This document shows, one piece after another, positions 12,527 through 21,829 of a DNA stretch of 64,000 nucleotides; position 1 is the stretch's first letter; every line of letters starts with the position of its first letter. The DNA comes from Chaenocephalus aceratus. Its lineage: Eukaryota; Chordata; Actinopteri; Perciformes; Channichthyidae. The notes below the pieces were generated by a model, which saw only the letters and a list, made by a program, of their open reading frames with translations, was not told the DNA's origin and searched no databases. The stretch spans positions 180,410 to 244,409 of the forward strand of contig JAMFTG010000179.1 in NCBI GenBank assembly GCA_023974075.1. Reading direction: 5' to 3'. The translations under genes and the position numbers were made by a program.

Positions 12527-14755
12527 TTAATCAGAAAGCCTGGCCCACACTTCTTTCTCCATGTCCATGTGTCGTGATGTCACAGGCTTCGGGGGTGGGA
12601 TGAGCTCGAGCACATCATCAAACACATACCACAGCACATCCTCACCAACAGGCCAAAAGAACCTGCTTGGTCCGACACGATGCATGCATTTGACTTGAAC
12701 TTGTGTTTCATCCACGGCTAGGATTATTCCTGGATACAAATCCTTATCGTATGTGACCACACACCATTGCCCCAGCACCTCTGTGTCTTCCCATTGGATT
12801 TGCGTTGGCCTCTGTGACACCGCCACTGGCACCTTCTTGAGAAAGCTGAAATGCTGTGTATTCCAACATTCACAGCGTAACTGCTTTTGGGTAGAGCACA
12901 TACAGCTGACATCACGAGACACTATCTCTCCTGGAGCGAGAGTTACCAGCTGATGGATTCGCATGGTTCCTGGGACTGCTGTTAGGTTTGATGGCATCCT
13001 CTCAAGTGCCTGTTCAACTGTTTCACTGTTGACAAAGAACAACTTAATCGATGTATTGGTCTCCCAAAGGGCATCGAAGAGCTCACGTGCATTTTTGATG
13101 TCCTGACCATGGCTTATTAGCATGTCAGCAGTCCTCTTCAAGGCTGCGCCAACACCATCTGGTGCTCCCTTACCATGGCTGGCCTCAAAGAAATTCCAAG
13201 TCCCTGCATTAAGGCCTCTTTTCATCAGCTCAGTGCTAAAAAGAGAAAAATTGCCCTTCTGCTTGTACTGGGTACGAGGACCATCACTAAAAAAGTGTAC
13301 CACAGAAACATCTGGGTATGTAGCCTGCACATGATCCAGTACAGGGTTTACTGTAGATGCTCCCATATAGCGGCTGGGCTTTTGTGTTCTGATGGGGATG
13401 TTGTGGTGAAACAGGTTGGTTCTTGGATGCCACCTACATAAAGAACCCCTGTATGCAGTGTTGCCTGCTGGTGGGATGCTCCAAAGTGCACTGCTTGGAT
13501 TTACGAACTGTACTTGCAGGTAAAGTTCTCAGAACAGTCTAGGTGAATTAGGCATTCATCAGTGGCCATGCTCTTCCTTAGCTCACGGCAGTAGGCATAC
13601 TGCTGCCTAATATTAAAAGAATGCTTCTTGAACTTGCTCAGGAGTGTTTGGAGCTGCTCAGCAAGTTGCTCATGGGTGCCCTCAACAATCTGTTTAACAG
13701 TTATCTTCACTGTCGTCCCCTCCTGGTCATTCTTTGTTGCCTTATCTTCTGTCCCCCACTGAGTACAGGACACCCTTTCTGCACTGTCATATGTACTTGA
13801 GAGTGGAACTGTTTTGTCTCTGCAGTGTTCACACTCCCCATACATACAGTCCTTTCTAATAGTATCACAGCACACCATGTTAGTGAGTGCCTCAAGATTT
13901 GAGGTCTCAATCAACTTCAACTGACTAAGCTTTTCTGCCAGAAAGCTAAGATTCTCGTGCAGTTTGCACGTGCACGTGTCACGGTCAGACAGGGACGGGT
14001 GCACAACCCAAAAGGGACGTTGGCGGCAAAATGCAGGGTATGAGATCCTCCCCTTGTTCTCTGCCAGAAACCTTCTGTGGAGGTTTCTTATTGTGTCTAC
14101 AAGGAACCTTTTGTGCATCTTTACCTTGTTTCTTGTAATGGTTTGTTTTCTTCCTGTAGTTATCCTGCTGACATCATCTCTTGTCAAGAAGGTCTTTACA
14201 TTGTTCTCCATAGACGCATCTGCATACCTGTTCACGGGCTTTCTGGTAAATTTGCTTAGGCTATTAGTGTTCAAAGGGTTTCTGCGTTTTTTTGAAATCC
14301 CCAGTGCCTGTTCTGACCATCTCTGCAGCCTATACTTTTTGACAGTCTTTCCCACAGTAACCTTAGATATGATTGGCTTATCTCTTTCATTTCTGGTCTT
14401 TTGGTATTTTCTTTTGATGTCAGCAACAAGAGCTTCATGGAGAAGTAACGTTCTTCTGACCCTGCTGTTCACAGAACAATTCTTGACCAGTTCACGGACT
14501 TTGGATCTTGGAGATTCATTATGTGTTGCTGATCGCTGGAACCTCTTTTTGTACTTTTCTTCAAGTTGTTTCTCCTTTCTCAGTGAATGTTTGAGTTGTT
14601 CTATTTCTTCGCGCAGTTTGTTTCTTGATCTACGGGATTGCTTTTTGCCCTCCAAACGTTGCCTAAAACAAAACCAGGCAATACATAATTAGCAAAACTC
14701 CAGCCCATATAAACATCTAACATGGATAAAAAACAACATTATAAACACTTCCATC

Positions 14756-14823
<68 letters not shown>

Positions 14824-15134
14824 ACAACATATTTCCCTGACCTTGAGGACTCAGATCTGGGCTGCACTGCATGCTGAATGTTAGGACTTTGTGGAGGAGT
14901 GTTGATATTGCTGAAAGCTTCCCTTTCTTTCTGTCTTCTTTTAGCTTTCCTCCACATCTTACGCTTCTGTCGTTTAGCTCTGTCACTCAGATCACAGATA
15001 GTTTTCTTTTTCCCCTCCTCAGTATTCCTTTTCCACCTCTTGCGCTCACTCCTGAGATAATTCTCCCTCCTATCTGGGTCTGCATTCCTTCTTGCCCTGT
15101 ACTCTCTTTGCCTCTCTGCTGCTGTTTTTCCCAT
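12527..15134 (-). pseudogene. Transposase-like gene of unrecognised family, broken in the middle, copy 1
   Basis: Exon 1 (14842-15134) encodes a basic MGKTAAERQREYRARR region with many K/R residues. A GT..AG intron (14663-14841) holds the CA microsatellite. The next exon joins in frame (phase 2) and encodes a basic coiled coil, then a Cys/His cluster (DTCTCKLHENLSFL ... CCDTIRKDCMYGECEHC), then HLDCSENFTCKYSS. After that, TAA at 13501-13503 interrupts a frame that continues with IQAVHFGASHQQATLHTG, and the frame shifts near 13365. The remainder (12527-13366) contains HFFSDGPRTQYK, ASHGKGAPDGVG and a Cys-rich tail (CMCSTQKQLRCEC). HLD, FSDG and DGVG could be an RNase H-like acidic triad; this is inference. 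Both lesions recur in the second copy. Confidence 0.65.
14757..14821. repeat. (AC)n microsatellite in transposase intron, copy 1
   Basis: About 32 uninterrupted AC units lie within the first intron of the minus-strand transposase gene. The long CVCVCV reading frames across it are artefacts. Confidence 0.98.
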
Positions 15135-15604
15135 TGTGATGTCTGAACATATTAAACATTAAAAAAACATTAAGAATGATACAGACATTACCATTTAGTC
15201 ATATAAGAAATGTCAAACATTCAACCCTGTTATAATAAGAAATGTGACGGGGTTGACGTTCTTGACAAAAAGTAGCCATGAGACCTTGTTTAGCTAAGAC
15301 ATAGCACCACATGGAATTTAAGGACATCATAAAATGGTAGTATTTTGCACAACTATTGTTTAATTTTTCCTAAAGTACTGTTTACTATAAGTAATTCATA
15401 CAACAGAGTTGAAATGTTGAGCTTGACAATCTCAATCTGACATTAAAAAAATGAAATATAGGAAAGAGAAGATACTGACACTTGCCTTTCTTTGCCGCCT
15501 TTTCCTCAATAGACTTCTGTGATGTCACTCCCTCATGCAGATGTCACATGGACTGATCCATTATTTTAATAGGGGGTAAAATGTATAGCGTGACGGGGTT
15601 GAAC

Positions 15605-16760
15605 CAAACTCGGGGACGTGTGTCAATAGTGCAATTTCATAGATAATTCATGTATTTTTTCAGATTATTTTTTTTCTCAGTTAAAGTACACAAGCATATG
15701 ATTATATTAGCATCAAAATGTTGGTATAATTGGCAATTGCTATTTGTTTAATATTCAATGAATATGTAATGATGCTCAGTGAGGACATGCAAAAATGTGT
15801 GTTGTCTACTACAAACACAACTAATTATTATAAAACAAAAACAAAATATATATATTTAGTTTTACATTGTAATGCAAAACACCCTGTTCCTTTAATTCAG
15901 TGCTTTAACATATATTTTTGTAGTTTCCTTTCATATCAAATCTTTGAAGTAAGCATGGGGGACACAAAGGGCACCCGATTCAGAGAATCACCCTCCTGCC
16001 TGCAGTAATATCCTGGCTTCTTCATCTGTATTCATCTGTCAGCTGTCAGGAGATCTGCTCTTCCAACTACAGCTCTACGAGACCTTTATGAACCAATGAA
16101 AAGCTGTTTAAGCTCCACAAACACATCAACATACCTGTGGGAATGTAGCAACATAATGAAAGTGCAAGTGATTATTGTTGGACCCACACTACGTCATTAC
16201 TTACTTGTATGAATACACAATGTGATTCACTGTTGGTACTATACTATTGGTTAAAGGGACCCAACACTGATTGCTTTGCTTACGAGACACATTTCCCTTT
16301 TAGATATTTTCAGATCATAGTCATCACATGTTATAGAGAAACTTAGTTTAGAACTTATTTACTTAAGTTAAACGATAACCTCCCCTTAATCAAACTCAGT
16401 CCAGCTTTATGATTCTGTTGAGGAAATATTTGATCAAAGAACCAAACGTGTTTTTTTGTGGTTTTTGTTTTTACATATTTTCAACATATTTCTTGGACAT
16501 ATATGTTGTTTTTCATATTTCTGACAGACTAAAGTATTTTGCGTTTTTTTGCTTGCATTCAACGTACTATATAATATGAAAATATATGAAGGCAAATTTC
16601 AAGATTTCTTACCCTCTAGCTGTGACATCACGCACTCTAGTTAATGTTAACATCTGAAGAAGGCCTCTGTACCAAGGTGTGAACAATGTTTAATATCTCT
16701 AAAAGTAAAAATCAGATTTAAAAGTTGTTTTACACGAATAATGTCAGAAAGATGTGTAAC
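15605..16760. other. No gene seen
   Basis: AT-rich spacer. Short frames such as the one at 15730-16008 have no recognisable domain. Compared with the second block, the sequence near 16035 carries an extra TGTCAGC. Confidence 0.4.
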
Positions 16761-16768
16761 ATTTTAAA

Positions 16769-16910
16769 GGGGGTCAGAGCTACCAGGAAGGGAGTGGAGC
16801 CTGATGGAGACACTGGGAACAGAAGGTGAGGGGTAAGAGCTACCAGGAAGGGAGTGGAGCCTGATGGGGACACTGGGAACAGAAGGTGAGGGGGTAAGAG
16901 AGGCAGGAAG
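16769..16910. repeat. 59-bp minisatellite, about 2 units
   Basis: Tandem units contain GGAAGGGAGTGGAGCCTGAT and CACTGGGAACAGAAGGTGAG, with alternating GAGCTACC and GAGAGGC variants. There are two full units and a partial here, against five plus a partial in the second block. Confidence 0.93.
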
Positions 16911-17392
16911 GCCATTCTTAAGTATTTGAGTGGAACAGGATTGATTGGAAGAATTTAAAACAACGTAAACAACACAATGGTATAATTCCACAAGTGGTGA
17001 TAGGATGATATGGTGATACACTCTCTTGTACAGTAGGTGGCGGTATGCACCTGAAAGCTGTTTGCAATCCGCCAAAATCCGACAGAAGAAGAAGAAGAAG
17101 AAGAAGAAGAAGAACCTGGATCCACGTGGCGTCTCCTCGCTACGGTTCTCTCTCTGTGTGTTCCTGAGAAAGTGTGTGTGAGCTCCAGCTCTACTGATCC
17201 ATCGTCTGTGTGTCTGGATAAACCTCCGAATGGACTGTGTGCTCTTTCTTCTGGAGCGTTTACCTCGGACTACAGGAGCTAGCTTAGCATGCTAGCTGGA
17301 AACACGTTAGCAACACTAGTCAGATTGAGAGTTTGATGCAGAGAGAAACGGTGTGTTTAACGGAGTCTGCAGGAAAAGGTGATCTAGGAAAC
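16911..17392 (+). promoter_or_regulatory. Upstream region and 5' UTR of first exon 1a (inferred)
   Basis: It contains CAGTAGGTGGCGGTATGCACC followed by an (AGA)n run at 17084-17114, then a more GC-rich stretch with GCTAGCTTAGCATGCTAGC. It leads directly into exon 1a. The second first-exon copy lacks all of this, so if there is a promoter it is most likely here. I see no clear TATA box. Confidence 0.4.
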
Positions 17393-17585
17393 ATGAGTAA
17401 AGTCCAAATGCTGCTGTCGTTGAAGAAGCAGCGACTCACTGCTGCTAATGAAGAGACATTTGCTCTGTTTGAACAAACAATAGCAGAGCTCGAGGAGGAG
17501 CTGTCTCTTTCCAAAGAGGAGAACAAGAGACTCCAGAAGCTACTGGACGCTGTTTTACAGCCTCAGCTTCGGATCCACAGAGCAG
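17393..17585 (+). CDS. Zinc-finger gene first coding exon 1a (coiled coil), unit 1
   Basis: ATGAGTAAAGTCC opens a 64-codon exon, MSKVQMLLSLKKQRLTAANE ... LLDAVLQPQLRIHRA, predicted to be a charged coiled coil. It is the standard N-terminal exon of a teleost C2H2 family. It ends with one extra G before the GTCTGT donor. This phase-1 end matches the phase-1 acceptor of the finger exons and restores RIHRA-DVQQLVVVKEE. The nearest downstream finger exon is at 36188-37725, giving a predicted 576-residue protein across an intron of about 18.6 kb. A TTG-initiated extension upstream is in frame but unlikely. Confidence 0.8.
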
Positions 17586-17621
17586 GTCTGTTCCCTTTAC
17601 CCTTAATTAACACTTTACACC

Positions 17622-19490
17622 AGGGATCACCAACTACATTTGTCCAAGGGCCGAAATGTAACCAATAGACACTATCGCGGGCCAGCGATTTTTATATAGC
17701 CCAGAATTGTATAAATAGTATTCAGATTACTTTTGGAATACTTTCTTTTTCCATAACAGATGGGTATGTTTTGGTGCACAGGAGACACTTCTTTTACTGT
17801 TTTCATGGCTTATCAAGAACTCAAGCACAACATCTTGGTGTCATTCTGGACAGCTCTCTCATCTGCACCCCACATAAAAAACATCACCCTGACTGCATTC
17901 TTTGTACCGTCTTAAAACCTTTCCTTGGAATATGTTATGAATTGTAAGGTGTCCTTGGGTGCTTTGAAAGGCGCCCCTAAATAGAATGAATTATCATTAT
18001 TATTTATTATCTGAAATGATGTAATAACTTTAAAAACTTGTTCCAGTCACTTGCCCCATGCATTCAGCAGCAGCAGGCCGTTCACTTTGATTTCATCCCG
18101 TTATGAAATGTCATCATTTCGACAATAAAGAAATGCTACATAAACGTTATCTTGCACATTTTATCTAACCATCTCCGTTTCTAACTTTCAATATATTTTA
18201 AAAGAGATCTCTCTCTCTCTCATCTGCGTGCGGGGGCGGGGCCTCACATACACGCTGCAGTGCCGCGCAGTGTGCACACAGTTCTGCCGGTAATGAATAT
18301 TACATTTTGTGAGGAAACTTTTCCACCAATAATTCCAATAAGTATTCCAAAATGTATTCACTTCAGGTTTACGAAAGTAACTGTAATCAGATTACTCGTT
18401 TTTCAAATGTAACGCCAGCTGAATACAGTTAGCCTACTTGATTTTTGTATTCTGATTAGTAACGCCGTTATGTATTCCGTTACAACCCAACCCTGCTTCT
18501 AGGCTACTGTCCCGCAGCTCCAGCCTCTCTGTTGGACTCTGTCGCAGCGGGGCTACTGCTGTGGTGCAGAGCGCATTAACCAGACTCTTCACAACGAAGG
18601 ATCACTTCTTCTTCAGGGGAGGGAAGGTTTCGCAGTACGCAGTCTACTGTCCCGCAGCTGCTGCCTCTCTGTTGGACTCCGGTACTGCACCTTACTCACG
18701 AGCTTCAGCTTCAGTTACAGCGACCTCTCCTGGCGAAGTGCAAGGCTGCAGTGGGTTTAACGTATCTTTGCCTTGAAAAATATTCGATGCACACACACAC
18801 TAAGACTGAATATCATGTTCTATTTGCAATTAAAGATTGATAATTGTGTGTATTGGGTTATTGAGAAGAGACTAGAGAGTGCTGGACATTTTTTTGGGCT
18901 GAGAGGGCCTTTTATCAGTCATTAAAGTATTAAAGTTGAAAAGCAATGATTACAAGTTTAACTATTCCGGGCTTTGAACCAGCTGCTCGGAGGACATCGC
19001 CGCACCCTGGCCGCCGGCTCTATCCACTGGGCTATCTATTCCTTACACAATTGAAGTGTTTTTAATTTTATATTACTCATTTTCTTTTTGTTCACAGCTT
19101 CTCCACATTTCGAAGTGTTTCACGAGCCATAACGACCTATCTTTCGTCCTGGCTTGCTCTATAATGATCCAATTCAAATGCAATGCCAACAACAACTCAA
19201 CAGCAACAACAACCCACACCTTGCGCATTGTTTAGACCGGTTATAAAGTGTTGAAGCGCTCAAGTTTGAAACTGTTTCAACCTGTCACCTGTCAGAATCG
19301 AGACGAGGCAGTGCATTGAATCGCGTGAATGGACCGTGAACCAGTCAAGTGATTCATTCAGGAAATGAAGCAGTTGCTGGTTCGGACGTCACATGTCACG
19401 TGATTTGAAGCAAGCTTCGAAGCACTGCTTCTATGGAATAGGAAGTCCAGGGTTGAAGCTCCGTTCGAAGCTTCAGTGTCAAACTGCCAT
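17622..19490. repeat. Repeat mosaic between the two first exons, unit 1
   Basis: It contains a CAGGGATCACCAACT hAT-like end (17623), GTAATCAGATTACTCG / TAACGCCGTTA repeat sequence ending in CAACCCAACCCTG near 18504, two partly repeated segments with CTACTGTCCCGCAGCT (18503 and 18646), and a small tRNA-like insertion. No supported gene. Confidence 0.5.
18962..19042 (-). repeat. tRNA-like retroposed sequence, copy 1
   Basis: On the minus strand an A box-like TAGCCCAGTGGATAGAGC and a B box-like GGTTCAAAGCC are spaced as in a tRNA. The body is flanked by 7-bp direct repeats (CTATTCC at 18962-18968 and 19036-19042). The acceptor stem does not pair well, so this is a tRNA-derived pseudogene or SINE head, not a working tRNA. 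Confidence 0.55.
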
Positions 19491-19556
19491 CACTAATTGA
19501 TGCAGAGAGAAACGGTGTGTTTAACGGAGCCTGCAGGAAAAGGTGATCTAGGAAAC

Positions 19557-19749
19557 ATGAGTAAAGTCCAAATGCTGCTGTCGTTGAAGAAGCAGCGACT
19601 CACTGCTGCTAATGAAGAGACATTTGCTCTGTTTGAACAAACAATAGCAGAGCTCGAGGAGGAGCTGTTTCTTTCCAAAGAGGAGAACAAGAGACTCCAG
19701 AAGCTACTGGACGCTGTTTTACAGCCTCAGCTTCGGATCCACAGAGCAG
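19557..19749 (+). CDS. Second copy of first coding exon, 1b, unit 1
   Basis: Nearly identical to exon 1a (SLSKEEN changed to FLSKEEN), with the same ATG context and the same phase-1 GTCTGT donor. The duplicated block is about 288 bp (19498-19785). It includes the last part of the 5' leader and about 36 bp of intron, but not the upstream region of exon 1a. Use would need a different promoter, or inclusion as an internal exon, for which no acceptor is obvious. It could splice to the finger exon at 36188. Whether it is used cannot be judged from sequence. Confidence 0.6.
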
Positions 19750-19792
19750 GTCTGTTCCCTTTACCCTTAATTAACACTTTACACTCTTCAGT

Positions 19793-19844
19793 AGTCTCGG
19801 GCGTAGCTGCGCCTGGTTTTAAGATGGCGTCCATGTGAATACAC
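19793..19844 (-). mobile_element. Left fragment of Harbinger copy 2
   Basis: Matches copy 1 from AGTCTCGGGCGTAGCTGCG through GTGAATACAC. The outer left end is lost: zinc-finger intron sequence abuts it directly, so this junction is a breakpoint of the tandem array. The element resumes at 26726 after the 6.9-kb insertion. Confidence 0.8.
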
Positions 19845-20251
19845 CAAGCGGCAAACTCTGGGGAACAGCCGGGAAGCCAATACGGAAGTGCCACACACTG
19901 CAGTTCATATATTGGCCGATAGGCGATGGCTGCAGAAAGGAGCAATTTCCATAGACCCCCATGTTAAAATGCCCAACTTTACAGCAGAAAAAAACATGTT
20001 TCTGTCCCTGGCTCCATACATTTTTATTATCGATATAGTTAGATTCCACCTTCATGATTATGGATCTGTGAGTGAATTGTTTTCTAACACGACCCTTTTA
20101 TTTATATTAGGTCTTAAAGTTGTTGCATAAATTAGGGCGTGGTCACGTTGATGGACACGTACATGCCTCACTGTCAGCTAACAGCAACTTGTCCACTCTG
20201 CTAGGCTACAACCATAGAGGCTACAACGTTAGTTAGTCATAGTACTGTACT

Positions 20252-21772
20252 CAGGGGCGCCGTAAGGGGGTGAAAAGTTAGGACGATTCTAAGGGCCCAT
20301 GACTGACAGGGGCCCCAAAATGTTTAGAACATTAAGAAAAAAAATGTAAGTAACCTTTCATCAATCATCAATAATTAACATTAATATAACGTCATATTGA
20401 TGATGTACTCACTAAACTTATGATTCATTTAACTTATTTTCTTCCAAAAGTTAATTATCCAAAGCATCGAACACCCCCCTCTATTTACATGTAATGGTTT
20501 GGTCCTGCCGTCAAACGCTGTGGGACACCGCACTTTCTAGCAGCAGAGAGTGAGAGCATGTGAGGAGGGATGCTAGTACTTACGTTTGTACAATGTCTCA
20601 ACGAATCACGAAGTCAGGCTTTCAAGAAAGAAAAGAAAGGAGAGAAAGACAAGAGAGAGGGACTAAAGGGCGACAGTATGTCACCCAGTTTTTCAAAAGA
20701 AAAGGTGGGTGTGGTCCATGAGTGGTGGAAATTAGTCTGTTAGCTAAGCGTAGTCCATTGTAAATAATAATTGTAATGTTTTGCTGACATTAAGTACTGT
20801 TAATATCTTCACAGAAAATGCTGAGGTTTTTCATTTCACTCTTTTAGCTGACATTTAATAAATGGCGGTACATTTTTAGCAGCTATTCATACTAAATCAG
20901 TTGTCCCTCCCCCTGGTGCCAGGACCAACAGATCCATATTTAGGCTCCGCAGCCCTGACCCTCCCATAAGGCTTTGCAGTCTTGCCATGCTGTCCATTGA
21001 AAGCCAGTTGGCTAAAGCTGGACTTCAAGGACTTAATCAGTGACTTTGCCTGTAAGAAGGCTAGGCGCTGGGCTCTTGGTGAGAAAGGCTGAGCCAGGGC
21101 TCGTAATAACTGGCTATGGTAACGATATTGGATCACTACACAGAAGATACATGATGAGAAAAAGACTGAGAACAGGTAATAGGCTCTGATTTAGCACCAC
21201 CATCAGGCCTTTTCATTTCCATTTCCGTTTTGTTGTCCATTTACACTTTAATACCCGCTTATTTTGTAGTTGGTATGTATATGTAATTAAAAAATCTGCT
21301 GCATATGCTATTTTTTTTGTTATAGCATTTTATAAATTATAATATTGGTGTTAATGTTCACTTTATTTTAATTTAAGAGGTCATGTATATTTAAGTTATA
21401 TTTATTTAGATTTTTGAATGTTCCATTCAAAAATGTTATTAAAAAGGCATGTACTCCATAAAAGATGACTATTGAGGTCTATTGTCAGGAATGTTAGTCT
21501 TATATCAAATAGTGAATTCTACCGCAGCAGAATGTTGCACGTCTGCACAGTGTTATATTTTCACCGCTCAGTGTCAGTAAATACTGTGCAGTTAGTATTG
21601 GACTACAAGATAGATGCAAGCCTGTACAGGTAGAGTTATTTAAAGCATAAATGAGTGGGTTGGGTTCTGGAGGTGTGGTTACAGCATTGTGCTTGGTTGG
21701 CGTGCTGGGCCTGGTGGTGGGGGCCAATGTGATATATTTTCATGGGGCCCAAAATCCCTGGCGGTGCCCCTG
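20252..21772 (+). mobile_element. Nested hAT element with perfect target-site duplication, copy 1
   Basis: The ends CAGGGGCGCCG and, inverted, CAGGGGCACCG are hAT-like. The octamer ACTGTACT flanks both sides exactly (20244-20251 and 21773-21780). The interior retains only one N-terminal coding exon, so it is a deletion derivative. Confidence 0.9.
20593..20704 (+). pseudogene. hAT transposase N-terminal exon remnant, copy 1
   Basis: MSQRITKSGFQERKERR ... VTQFFKRK is a basic leader ending in a FF-K motif before a GTGGGT donor. This resembles the first exon of Tip100/ZMYM-type hAT transposases. No downstream BED finger or catalytic region remains within the element. Confidence 0.55.
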
Positions 21773-21829
21773 ACTGTACTTGACCCTTTAGCTTTAGCCG
21801 TGTTCGTGGTGATATACCAGACAATTAAG

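Larger units (their letters stand above)
11809..15604 (-). mobile_element. Unclassified 3.8-kb element with 15-bp perfect inverted repeats, copy 1
   Basis: GTTCAACCCCGTCAC (11809-11823) and its exact inverse GTGACGGGGTTGAAC (15590-15604) bracket a transposase-like gene. Further copies or variants of the ACGGGGTTGA / ACAGGGTTGAA motif lie just inside (around 12155-12205, 15220-15255 and 15410), clustered at both ends as sub-terminal binding sites often are. The exact termini and target-site duplication are unresolved; TTTGG lies just outside both repeats. I do not recognise a named superfamily. Confidence 0.6.

Noticed and set aside
13964..14692. 242-codon plus-strand frame opposite the transposase gene
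   Set aside because: A shadow of the basic, K/R-rich transposase exon on the other strand; hydrophobic low-complexity product and no family motif.
14717..14986. Frames with long CVCVCV runs
   Set aside because: Translation of the (AC)n microsatellite within an intron.
16769..16910. CRISPR-like array
   Set aside because: Contiguous minisatellite units without unique spacers, in a vertebrate genome.
16764..17075. Proline/serine-rich repeat protein frames over the minisatellite
   Set aside because: Produced by the 59-bp repeat; unit number differs between copies without keeping a gene structure.
18962..19042. Functional tRNA gene
   Set aside because: A and B boxes are degenerate, the acceptor stem does not pair and the body has flanking direct repeats.
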